Part shown: positions 9,229 through 16,863 of the stretch, piece after piece
Numbering within the stretch: position 1 is the stretch's first letter
How the letters are laid out: the number at the start of each line of letters is the position of its first letter
Assembly (NCBI RefSeq): GCF_001280205.1
Contig: NZ_CP012573.1
Span: forward strand, 1,178,001 to 1,242,000
Length of the DNA stretch: 64,000 nt
Direction: 5' to 3'
Source: Clavibacter capsici
Lineage (GTDB): Bacteria > Actinomycetota > Actinomycetes > Actinomycetales > Microbacteriaceae
Program-made: the position numbers and the translations under genes
Notes under the pieces: generated by a model
Told to the model about the DNA's origin: nothing
Database searches by the model: none
The model's input: only the letters and a program-made list of their open reading frames with translations

Positions 9229-10545
9229 ATGAGCGCCTTCTCGCCGCCCTGCGGCCCGGTCGTCGGCTGGGCGGACGGCGACGTCGTCCGCGCGACCGGC
9301 ATCCCCTACGCGACCGCCGCCCGCTTCCAGCCGCCCGTCACGCACCCGGACTGGACCGAGCCCCGCGACGCGCGCGACTGGGCGCCCGCCTGTCCGCAGC
9401 TGCCCCTTCCGGAGCTCGACGACGTGCTCGGGACCTTCGACCACCTGGCCGTCGACGAGGACTGCCTCCGCGTCTCGGTGACGATGCCGCGCGACGTGCG
9501 GCCGGACGACGCGCTCCCGGTGATGGTGTGGATCCACGGCGGCTCCTACGTCTCGGGCGCGGGCGACGTGCCGATCATGGATCCCGCCGCCCTCGTGGCG
9601 GAGCAGCGCGTGGTGGTCGTGACGGTCACCTACCGCCTGGGGCTCCTCGGCTACCTGGGCGACGGCGGCGACCGGCCCGCGAACCTCGGCCTCCTCGACC
9701 AGCTGGTGGCCCTCCGCTGGGTCGCCCGCAACATCCGCGCGTTCGGCGGCGACCCCGATCGCGTGACCGCGTTCGGCCAGTCGGCGGGCGGCGACGCGGT
9801 CGCGCACCTCCTGGCCGTGCCCGAGGCGGCGGGGCTGTTCCGGCGCGCGATCATCCAGAGCGCGCCGCTCGGCATCTCCCGCGGGCGGCGGCGGATGGCG
9901 GCGGCGATGGCGCGCGCGTCCCGCGGGCTCACCGCCCGGATGCCCGTGGAGGAGGTGCTCGCCCGGCAGCCCGAGGTCGAGCGCGTCGCGGCGCCGTACG
10001 GGCTCATTGGGGCGATGCCCTTCGGCACCCAGTACGGGCACGCGCCGCTGCCGCCCGAGTCCGGGCTCGACGCGGCGTGGGACCGGGCCGCGCCCGGCGT
10101 CGACGTGCTCATCGGCAACACGGCGGAGGAGGCGCGGCTGTTCCTGCCGGGGATCCCGTGGCTCGCGCGCCTCACCGGACTGCCCGTCGTCGGCGCGCTC
10201 GTGCGGCGGGCTTCGGTCGCGGCGGTCACCGGCATCATCTACGGCGTCCCCGGCCGCCGCTTCGCCCGTCGTCACGCGCGCGCCGGCGGCACCGCGCACC
10301 GCTACGTCATCCGCTGGTCGGCGCCCGGCAGCCCGTTCGGCTCCGCCCACACGGTGGACCTGCCGCTGCTCTTCGGCGACGAGGAGGCGTGGCGCGGCGC
10401 CGGGCTCCTCGCGGGCGCCGACTGGGACGTGATCCAGCGCGACGCCCGCCGGGTGCGGCAGGTCTGGGGCGACTTCGCGCGCGGGCGGATCCCGACGCGT
10501 CAGCTGGTCCCGGGGGTGCTGGAGCTGCGGCGCGTGCGCGGCTAG
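9229..10545 (+). CDS. Type-B carboxylesterase / lipase family protein
   Basis: A 438-residue alpha/beta hydrolase of the carboxylesterase type-B family. It shows the oxyanion-hole segment VMVWIHGGSYVSG, the nucleophile elbow GQSAGG with Ser185, and a candidate catalytic His near residue 374 in AHTVDLPLLF. It is somewhat shorter than the usual 480-550 residues. The substrate cannot be told from sequence. No signal peptide is present, so it is probably cytoplasmic. Divergent from the TetR gene, which probably controls it. Confidence 0.9.
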   Translation: MSAFSPPCGPVVGWADGDVVRATGIPYATAARFQPPVTHPDWTEPRDARDWAPACPQLPLPELDDVLGTFDHLAVDEDCLRVSVTMPRDVRPDDALPVMVWIHGGSYVSGAGDVPIMDPAALVAEQRVVVVTVTYRLGLLGYLGDGGDRPANLGLLDQLVALRWVARNIRAFGGDPDRVTAFGQSAGGDAVAHLLAVPEAAGLFRRAIIQSAPLGISRGRRRMAAAMARASRGLTARMPVEEVLARQPEVERVAAPYGLIGAMPFGTQYGHAPLPPESGLDAAWDRAAPGVDVLIGNTAEEARLFLPGIPWLARLTGLPVVGALVRRASVAAVTGIIYGVPGRRFARRHARAGGTAHRYVIRWSAPGSPFGSAHTVDLPLLFGDEEAWRGAGLLAGADWDVIQRDARRVRQVWGDFARGRIPTRQLVPGVLELRRVRG

Positions 10546-10673
10546 GCGCCCGCTGCGTCCGGCGCCACCCGCTCGGGGCCGTGCCGTGCCGCTGGTGCGG
10601 GTGCCCCCTCGGGCAGGCTGGACGGGTCCGCATCCGGACGCCGCCCGACCCCGAGCCGCCCACCAGGAGCCCC

Positions 10674-11453
10674 GTGTCCCCGTCGAAGCCGTCCCGCACC
10701 GCCCGCGAGCGTCGAGCGACGATGGCCTTGACGGGAGTCCTCATCGCGGTCGTCCTCGTCTTCTCGACGGTGGCCTCGCTGCGCGCCGGCGTCCCGCTGT
10801 GGGCGTTCCTGGTGCTCACGGCCGCGGGCATCGTGCTGGCGCTCGTCATCTACGCCGTGAGGAGCGGCGGGATCCGCCTGCTCCTGGCGTTCGGCGTGCT
10901 CGCCGCCGCGTTCGCCCTCAACGCCTCGCCGATCGCGGGCGGCTCGATCCCGTTCGTCGCGGGCGCGTTCGTCGGCGCCTTCCTGTCCCGGGACGAGTGG
11001 CCGTGGCGTCGGACGCCGGAGGAGCGGCTGCGCGAGCGCCAGCCGCGGTCGCTCGCGAGCATCGGGCCGTGGACGGGATCCGGCATGACGGCGACGCTCG
11101 CGGACGTGCCGATCGGACGGCGCGGGGAGACGGAGACCGGCGTGCTGCTCGAGGCCGGCGAGGTGTCGCAGCGGTTCCGCGTCGACGAGCTGCACGGCGT
11201 CGCGACCGGTCGCGGTGGCATGGCGGAGTCGGTCGACGCCGACCGGCCTGAGGTGCCCGGCGGCACGGTCTACCTCATCCGCGTCGACACCGCGTCGTCC
11301 GACTCCATCATCGGCGAGGTGCTCGTCGGCCTCCCCGGCGACGCGCTCGCGCTCGTGCCCGTCGGCGATCCCATGCCCGGCCCCGCGGCCGTGCTCACGG
11401 GATCCGACGCCGCGTCGTTCCGGGCGTGGGCGCTGGCGATCCCGGCGCCCTGA
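10674..11453 (+). CDS. Membrane protein of unknown function
   Basis: A 259-residue protein I do not recognise. Residues about 18-105 contain four closely spaced hydrophobic helices, followed by a soluble Glu/Arg-rich linker and a C-terminal domain of about 150 residues with alternating hydrophobic strands. The start is GTG at 10674 with AGGAG four bases upstream; the ATG 16 codons later would remove a positively charged N-terminus. It stands alone between the esterase and two decayed genes. It may tether a small cytoplasmic beta-domain to the membrane; that is inference. Confidence 0.7.
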   Translation: MSPSKPSRTARERRATMALTGVLIAVVLVFSTVASLRAGVPLWAFLVLTAAGIVLALVIYAVRSGGIRLLLAFGVLAAAFALNASPIAGGSIPFVAGAFVGAFLSRDEWPWRRTPEERLRERQPRSLASIGPWTGSGMTATLADVPIGRRGETETGVLLEAGEVSQRFRVDELHGVATGRGGMAESVDADRPEVPGGTVYLIRVDTASSDSIIGEVLVGLPGDALALVPVGDPMPGPAAVLTGSDAASFRAWALAIPAP

Positions 11454-11465
11454 GCCGAGGACGCC

Positions 11466-11686
11466 TCAGAGCAGCCCGGCGATCGTCCGCGCGACCACGT
11501 CCGGATCCGTCACCGGCACCATGTGCGCGCGAGGATCCCGTGCACGAGCCCCCAGGTCAGCCCGCTGCCGCCGAGGCCCGCCTCCAGGACGACGAGGTCG
11601 GAGCCGTCGCCCGCGACCATGGTCCGCAGGAGGCGGCCGTCCAGCGTGCTGACCGTCACCTCGCGCCCGAGGGGCCCGGCGGTCAC
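11466..11686 (-). pseudogene. Alpha/beta hydrolase remnant with internal deletion
   Basis: A decayed gene. It begins at a GTG overlapping the natural stop of the upstream GNAT frame (GTGA). Its first 45 or so residues read like the start of an alpha/beta hydrolase, with DGSDLVVLEAGLGGSG as the first strand and oxyanion loop. The frame then breaks near 11520-11535 and a second frame gives HMVPVTDPDVVARTIAGLL, the usual catalytic-histidine end of the same family. About 200 residues that should lie between, including the nucleophile elbow, are missing. I read this as a large internal deletion; it cannot encode an active hydrolase. Confidence 0.7.
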
Positions 11687-12247
11687 GCCAGCACGGGCCA
11701 CGGCGGCGGTGTGCGGTCGTCGGTCGCGAGGAGGCCGGCCAGCCAGTCGTCCTCGCGGCCGTCGCGCCCCATCGCGCCGAGGCGGGCGACCCCCTCGAAG
11801 CGGAAGCCGCGCGCGCGCGACGGCGGCGGATCCCGTGTTCCCCGCGTACGCGCGCCAGCCGATGCGGGCGAGCCCGAGCCCCGCGGAGGCGTCGAACCCG
11901 TGGTCGACGACGGCCGCCGCGGCCTCGCGCATGATCCCGCGACCGCGCGCGTGCGGCGCGAGCCAGTACCCGATCTCCGCCGCGCCGTCCGCGATGCCGT
12001 GGAGCCCGACGGTGCCGACGAGCGCGTCGCCCTCGAGCACGGCCCAGGTGAGGCGCTCGCCCGAGGCCCAGCCGTCCGCGCAGGAGTCCGCCACGTAGGA
12101 GACCGCGTCCACGCGCGCGTACGGCACGGGGACGGGCACGTAGCGCTGGATCCCCGGGTCCTGGCACGCGGCGTGGATCGCGTCGACGTCGTCCAGCGCG
12201 GGCGGCCGGAGGACGAGGTGCGGGGTGCGGAGGGTCACGGGATCCAT
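11683..12247 (-). pseudogene. GNAT (RimJ/RimL-type) acetyltransferase, frameshifted
   Basis: An N-acetyltransferase gene of about 190 codons. Residues 1-145 have the RimL-like GNAT fold (LRTPHLVLRPP start, then EIGYWLAPHARGRGIMREA as the acetyl-CoA loop, then IGWRAYAGNTGS). Just after this, in an alternating CG tract at about 11806-11820, the frame is lost: the expected continuation GFRFEGVARLG is found in another frame, which ends at a TGA at 11683-11685. One base too many or two too few in the CG repeat would explain it. A TAGCGT box at 12254-12259 six bases before the ATG suggests a leaderless promoter. Confidence 0.75.
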
Positions 12248-12443
12248 CGGGCCACGCTACCCGAACGCGGAGTCTCGAATTCCTCGCACGAGGACAACAT
12301 GAGCACGACGATAAGCGCATACCCGGTCCCCGATGGGACGTCGAAAGAAGACGAGCAGAGCATTGACACCAGATCATGCGAGGAGGAAGCTCTGCCGCAT
12401 CATCCACATCGCGGGTACATCTACCCGGGAAAAGAGTTTACGC
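12248..12443 (+). other. Lower-GC leader of the secreted Cys/Gly-rich protein gene
   Basis: 196 bases visibly poorer in GC than the surroundings. A TTGACA hexamer lies at 12363-12368, a good -35 match, but no matching -10 is evident 16-18 bases on. Two open frames enter from here (ATGs at 12299 and 12333); neither has good start signals and I do not call them genes. Confidence 0.3.
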
Positions 12444-13094
12444 ATGAAGGTAAATCGGCGGCTCATCGCGATGGCTGCCTCCCTCGCCGTAGTAGCGGGC
12501 ACATTGGTCGCGAGTCCGGCCGTGGCCGCTACGCAGCCCGGCCCGGAGCGTCACCATGCGCCGCCTCTCACAGCGGCGCAGATCGCCTCGGGTGAAGCCG
12601 CAGCGGCGAAGATCCGCGGCCTCCGGGACACGATCACCACCGTGCACGGGACAGTGCACTTCGATGCCGACGTCGCAATCGAGAGAGGAGCGCTTCCTCT
12701 CACCGTCCGGCAGGTGGCGGTCGGGATAGTCGCTGGCGGAGGCACCGTGTCAGGGATCACCGTCGATGACGACGAGGTCGCTGCTGTCGCTCGCATCATC
12801 CTCGATTCGAACTGCGTGGGCGAGACCGATTACTCCACCCAGTGGTTCGGGCATCAGCTGAAGCTGAATTCCTGCGATGCGAATCGCCTCATCGGTGCAC
12901 TCGCTGCTGGAGCGGGAATTGCCACCGTCGCCGCCATCATCACCTCGGAGACGGGCGTCGGGGGAATAGCGGGTGCCCTCATCGCCGGATTGCTTGCGAT
13001 CGGTGGTGGCGCGCTCGCATTCTGCGCCGCCGATGGGAACGGTCTGATCGTCGATCAAGGGTGGAATGGTGTTCCGTGGTGCGCCGGACAGTGA
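12444..13094 (+). CDS. Secreted Cys/Gly-rich hydrophobic protein, bacteriocin-like
   Basis: A 216-residue exported protein. A clear Sec signal peptide (MKVNRRLIAMAASLAVVAG, cleavage likely after SPAVA, residue 28) precedes a soluble region and a C-terminal half containing all four cysteines. Between Cys2 and Cys3 lie two Gly/Ala-rich hydrophobic helices (LIGALAAGAGIATVAAI and IAGALIAGLLAIGGGALAF); the chain ends GVPWCAGQ. Two membrane-seeking helices framed by cysteines in a secreted protein recall pore-forming bacteriocins, but I cannot assign a named family. Codon use is less GC-rich than in neighbouring genes, suggesting transfer. The next gene encodes a small membrane protein, as an immunity gene would. 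The function is inference. Confidence 0.65.
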   Translation: MKVNRRLIAMAASLAVVAGTLVASPAVAATQPGPERHHAPPLTAAQIASGEAAAAKIRGLRDTITTVHGTVHFDADVAIERGALPLTVRQVAVGIVAGGGTVSGITVDDDEVAAVARIILDSNCVGETDYSTQWFGHQLKLNSCDANRLIGALAAGAGIATVAAIITSETGVGGIAGALIAGLLAIGGGALAFCAADGNGLIVDQGWNGVPWCAGQ

Positions 13095-13165
13095 ATGCGA
13101 CCCCACATGATGCCTGATCGGAATCCCGGGATCGCCTCGGCGGCGAGAAGAGGAGCGTGGCCTCG

Positions 13166-13360
13166 ATGATGGTTCGACACCGGATCCTCTTCGTCACGAC
13201 ACTCACCGTCACCTCGGGCCTGTTGATCGCCGGTCTCATCGTGCTGGCGACCTCGGGACTCGATGACCTCCGTGGCAGGGGCTTGTGTCTCGCGGCCACG
13301 GGTCTCGGCATGATGTATGCCATAGGCCGCGGCGCCTGGCGCCGAGGTCATCGCCGCTGA
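13166..13360 (+). CDS. Small two-helix membrane protein
   Basis: A 64-residue protein consisting of two hydrophobic helices (ILFVTTLTVTSGLLIAGLIV and GLCLAATGLGMMYAIG) and a basic Arg/His tail. AGGAG at 13151-13155 lies ten bases before ATG 13166, which I take as the start; GTG 13157 in the same frame sits too close to that box. It lies about 70 bases downstream of the secreted Cys/Gly-rich protein gene, on the same strand and equally low in GC, so the two probably form one unit. Size and topology fit a bacteriocin immunity protein, but there is no sequence family to support it. Confidence 0.55.
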   Translation: MMVRHRILFVTTLTVTSGLLIAGLIVLATSGLDDLRGRGLCLAATGLGMMYAIGRGAWRRGHRR

Positions 13361-13400
13361 GCGCGCCGTCCTGCTGAGCCGCCCATGATCGTCCTGACGA

Positions 13401-13440
13401 CCGACGGCCCGCCGCCTCCAGGGAGGCGACGGGCCGTCGG
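13401..13440. terminator. Bidirectional hairpin terminator
   Basis: Inverted repeat with arms 13401-13419 and 13422-13440, about 18 pairs with one mismatch and a very short loop. It lies between the ends of the converging small membrane protein gene and the DEAD-box helicase gene. There is no T-run, as is common in this GC range. Confidence 0.7.
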
Positions 13441-13452
13441 GCGGTCAGCGGA

Positions 13453-15213
13453 TCAGTCGCGGGGCTTGCGACCCCGACGCTCGGGGGCCGCGCCGCGCTC
13501 GGCGGCACGGGGGCCGCCGCGGTCGGGGCGGATGTCGATCGGCCGGCCGTTGATCTGCGTGCCCGACAGCCGGTCGAGCTTGTCCTGCGACAGGCCGGCC
13601 GGCAGCTCGACGAGCGAGAAGTCGGGGCGGATGTCGATGTGGCCGAAGTCCTCCCGGCTGAAGCCGCCCTCGTTCGCGAGCGCACCGACGATCTGGCGGG
13701 GCTCGACGCGGTGGCGGCGCCCGACGTCGATGCGGTACGTGGACATGTTCCCGCTGCCGCGCGCGGGACGGGCACGACGCTCGCCGCGGTCGTCGCCGTC
13801 GCGCGACGGGCGGTCGTCCCGGCGCTCGCGCTCGACGCGCGGCGGGCGGAGGTCGTCGGCCGAGAGGAGGAGCGGGGTGTCTCCCTGCGCCACGATGGCG
13901 AGCGCGGCGGCCACGTCGGACTCGACGACGTCGTGGTGGGTGACGTAGTGGCCCACGATGTCGCGGAAGGCGTCGAGGCGCTCGCGGTCCTGGAGCGCGG
14001 CCGTGATGGCGTCGTCGAAGCGCGTGAGGCGCGTGACGTTCACGTCCTCCGCGCTCGGCATGCGCATCTCGGTGAGCGGCTGGCGCGTGGCCTTCTCGAT
14101 CGCGGTGAGGAGGCGGCGCTCGCGCGGCGTGACGAAGCTGATCGCCGCGCCGCTGCGTCCCGCGCGACCCGTCCGGCCGATGCGGTGGACGTACGACTCG
14201 GTGTCGATGGGGATGTCGTAGTTGACGACGTGGCTGATCCGGTCGACGTCGAGCCCGCGGGCGGCGACGTCGGTGGCGACGAGGATGTCGAGCTTGCCGG
14301 ACTTCAGCTGGTCGACCGTGCGCTCGCGCTGTGCCTGCGCGACGTCGCCGGAGATGGCCGCCGCCGCGTACCCGCGAGCGCGCAGCTTCTCGGCGAGCGT
14401 CTCGGTCTCGTTCTTGGTGCGGACGAACACGATCATGCCCTCGAAGTTCTCGACCTCGAGGATCCGCGTGAGGGCGTCGACCTTCTGCGGGTACGACACC
14501 ATGAGGTAGCGCTGCGTGGTGTTCGCGGAGGTCGTGGTCTTCGCCTTGACCGTGATCTCCTCGGGGTCCTGCAGGTACTTGCCCGAGATGCGGCGGATCT
14601 GCGCGGGCATCGTCGCCGAGAACAGCGCGATCTGCTTCGACTTCGGGGTGTCCGCGAGGATCGTCTCCACGTCCTCCGCGAAGCCCATCTTGAGCATCTC
14701 GTCGGCCTCGTCGAGCACGAGGTACTTGAGCTCCGAGAGGTCGAGGGTGCCCTTGTCGAGGTGGTCCATGATCCGGCCGGGGGTGCCGACGACCACGTGC
14801 ACGCCGCGGCGGAGGGCCGACAGCTGCACGCCGTAGCCCTGGCCGCCGTAGACGGGCAGCACGTGCACGCCGCGCATGCCGGACGCGTAGCGCTCGAACG
14901 CCTCGCACACCTGGAGCGCGAGCTCGCGGGTGGGCGCGAGCACGAGGGCCTGCGGCGTCTTCTGGGACACGTCGAGGTTGCTGAGGATGGGCAGCGCGAA
15001 CGCGGCCGTCTTGCCGGTGCCGGTCTGCGCGACGCCGAGGACGTCGCGGCCGGAGAGGAGGGAGGGGATGGTGGCGGCCTGGATCGCGGAGGGCGTCTCG
15101 TAGCCCACGTCCTTGAGGGCCTTGAGGACCTGGTCGGAGAGACCCAGGTCGCTGAAGGTCGTGCGGGGGGCGGCGTCCGCGTCGGGGGTGGATGCGGTGT
15201 CGTCAGTGCTCAT
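13453..15213 (-). CDS. DEAD-box ATP-dependent RNA helicase with DbpA-like C-terminal domain
   Basis: A 586-residue RNA helicase of the DeaD/CshA type. Motifs in order: Q-motif (FSDLGLSDQVLKAL), Walker A AQTGTGKT, PTRELALQV, TPGRIMD, DEAD box LDEADEM, SAT, and HRIGRTGRAGR in the second RecA domain. After a charged Arg/Asp-rich linker (about 455-490) comes a DbpA-type RNA-binding domain (YRIDVGRRHRVEPRQIVGAL), then an Arg/Gly tail. Such helicases unwind structured RNA in ribosome assembly, mRNA decay and cold adaptation. A TACCGT box (15220-15225) six bases before the ATG suggests a leaderless transcript. A hairpin terminator follows the stop. Confidence 0.95.
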   Translation of the reverse strand: MSTDDTASTPDADAAPRTTFSDLGLSDQVLKALKDVGYETPSAIQAATIPSLLSGRDVLGVAQTGTGKTAAFALPILSNLDVSQKTPQALVLAPTRELALQVCEAFERYASGMRGVHVLPVYGGQGYGVQLSALRRGVHVVVGTPGRIMDHLDKGTLDLSELKYLVLDEADEMLKMGFAEDVETILADTPKSKQIALFSATMPAQIRRISGKYLQDPEEITVKAKTTTSANTTQRYLMVSYPQKVDALTRILEVENFEGMIVFVRTKNETETLAEKLRARGYAAAAISGDVAQAQRERTVDQLKSGKLDILVATDVAARGLDVDRISHVVNYDIPIDTESYVHRIGRTGRAGRSGAAISFVTPRERRLLTAIEKATRQPLTEMRMPSAEDVNVTRLTRFDDAITAALQDRERLDAFRDIVGHYVTHHDVVESDVAAALAIVAQGDTPLLLSADDLRPPRVERERRDDRPSRDGDDRGERRARPARGSGNMSTYRIDVGRRHRVEPRQIVGALANEGGFSREDFGHIDIRPDFSLVELPAGLSQDKLDRLSGTQINGRPIDIRPDRGGPRAAERGAAPERRGRKPRD

Positions 15214-15299
15214 CCCCCAACGGTAGGGGGTCGGCGGCGCCCGGCGCCCCACGCCGGGCGGGATCCGGGAGATGCGGGACGGGATGCGCGGGTGCCGGG

Positions 15300-16163
15300 T
15301 CAGCGCGGGCGGCGGCCGACGTAGGCCGTGCGGGTGCCGCGGAGGCGGAGGTCGGGGATCCGCGCGAGGGCGTGCGGGCCGTCGGCGTCGAGGAGCGCAT
15401 CGAGGGCCGCGCGGTCGGCGGCGTCCAGGCGGTCGGCTGAGCGATCCCGCACGCGGGCCAGCCAGGCCCGGGCGTAGGGGAGCGTCGCGGACCCGGCGAT
15501 CGGATCCGCCGGGTCGGGGTCGATGGGGAACGCGCGCGTCGCGACGTCGACGAGGCCCGCGTCCTCGAGCCACGGCGCCCAGTCGGGATGCGAGGGGCCC
15601 CCGGTGCCGCCGTGCGTGACGGCGTCGTCGAGGCGGTCGGCGAGGCCCGGGCGGGCGAGCGCGGGGTCGAGGTCGTCGGGCAGGAAGCGCGGCGGGCCGT
15701 CCATCTCGACGACCGCGAGGATCCCGCCGGGCGCGAGGCCGTCGCGGACCCGGGCGAGGAGCCGCGCGGGATCGGCGACCTCGTGCAGCACGAGCGACGC
15801 CCAGACGACGTCGGCGGGCGGCAGGGCGGGCCAGCGGTCGTCGAGGTCGGCGCGCACGGGATGGATCCGGTCGGCGAGGCCGTCGACGACGGCGCGCTCG
15901 GCGACGCGGGCCAGCATCGCGTCGCTCGCGTCGACCGCGTGCACGTCGGCCCGGCCGAAGCGCCGCGCCAGCGCGACGGTGCCGGTGCCGGTCCCCGCGC
16001 CCAGGTCGACGACGACGCGGCCGGCGGTGTCGCGGGCGAGGCGGCGGATCCACGTGGTCACCTCCAGCAGGTGCCGGTGCAGGATCCGGGCGTCGAGGTC
16101 GAGCATCATGGCGAGGGACGGGTCGGCGGGGCCGGGGGCGGCGTGGGCGTGAGGGTGGGGCAT
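15300..16163 (-). CDS. SAM-dependent class I methyltransferase
   Basis: A 287-residue methyltransferase. Motif I is VVVDLGAGTGTGTVALARR (about residues 50-68), the acidic loop is VHAVDASDAML and motif post-I/II is ADVVWASLVLHEV, all in the UbiE/Methyltransf_25 pattern. The substrate is not predictable; the C-terminal 100 residues are Asp/Ala-rich. It is divergent from the XRE-cupin regulator with only 47 bases between, so that regulator may control it. Confidence 0.86.
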   Translation of the reverse strand: MPHPHAHAAPGPADPSLAMMLDLDARILHRHLLEVTTWIRRLARDTAGRVVVDLGAGTGTGTVALARRFGRADVHAVDASDAMLARVAERAVVDGLADRIHPVRADLDDRWPALPPADVVWASLVLHEVADPARLLARVRDGLAPGGILAVVEMDGPPRFLPDDLDPALARPGLADRLDDAVTHGGTGGPSHPDWAPWLEDAGLVDVATRAFPIDPDPADPIAGSATLPYARAWLARVRDRSADRLDAADRAALDALLDADGPHALARIPDLRLRGTRTAYVGRRPR

Positions 16164-16197
16164 GCCCCCATGCTCGCGGTGTCGTGCTCGACGCGCA

Positions 16198-16203
16198 TAC
16201 GAT
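16198..16203 (+). promoter_or_regulatory. Candidate -10 box of XRE-cupin regulator
   Basis: TACGAT ends seven bases before ATG 16211, consistent with a leaderless transcript. No recognisable -35 hexamer is found at the proper distance. Confidence 0.4.
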
Positions 16204-16210
16204 CTTGCCC

Positions 16211-16863
16211 ATGACGCAAGAGACCGACCTCGACGCCCTCGTCCGCCAGCGCATCCGCGGCCTCCGCGAGGCCCGCGGCTGGTCGCTCGACGCGCTCGCC
16301 GCGCGCTGCTTCCTCAGCCCGTCGACGCTCAGCCGCATCGAGACGGGGCACAGGCGGATCGCGCTCGACCAGCTCGTGCCCATCGCGCAGGCCCTCGAGA
16401 CCACGCTCGACGCGCTCATCGAGTCGGGCGACGACGCCGACGTCGTGATCCGCCCGCACGTGGACGAGCAGGCGGGGCGCACCACGTGGGTGCTCTCGCG
16501 CGGCGGCAGCTCGTCCGGCGTCTTCGTGGCGAAGATGCGCATGACGCCGACGCGCCCGTTCCCGGTCGACCAGCTCGGCGTGCACCCGGGCCGGGACTGG
16601 TTCACGGTGCTGTCCGGCACCGCGCGGTTGCAGCTGGGGGAGCGCACGATCCTCGTGGAGGCGGGCGACGCGGCGGAGTTCTCGACCATGGTGCCGCACG
16701 CGATCAGCGCGCACCGCGGCGTCACGGAGGTGCTCACGATCCTCGACCGAGACGGGCAGCGGGCGCACCTGCGGACGCCGGGGCGGGGCGCGCGGACGCG
16801 TCCGCGGCGGACGCCCGTGCGGCCGAGGGCGGCGGGGCGGACGGCGGGTCCGGGGAGGGCTAG
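16211..16863 (+). CDS. XRE-family regulator with C-terminal cupin domain; likely frameshift near the end
   Basis: Residues 8-75 form an XRE helix-turn-helix (IRGLREARGWSLDALAARCFLSPSTLSRIETG) and residues about 95-190 a cupin effector domain (GRDWFTVLSGTARLQLGERTILVEAGDAAEFST). Such proteins are ligand-responsive repressors. The start frame stays open to 17320, through the end of the convergent gene, giving an implausible Arg/Pro/Gly tail. In the neighbouring frame a typical Ala/Asp/Gly end stops at TAG 16861-16863, giving about 217 residues, normal for the family. One missing base in the G-runs at about 16780-16789 would explain this. The end overlaps the convergent gene by four bases. Confidence 0.75.

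Noticed and set aside
12299-12595. 98-codon open frame overlapping the start of the secreted Cys/Gly-rich protein
   Set aside because: Poor ribosome site, overlap with the signal peptide in another frame and no recognisable content. Possible but unsupported.
12248-13380. Integrated mobile element carrying the low-GC pair
   Set aside because: No integrase, transposase, target duplication or tRNA-derived attachment site is visible at either side.
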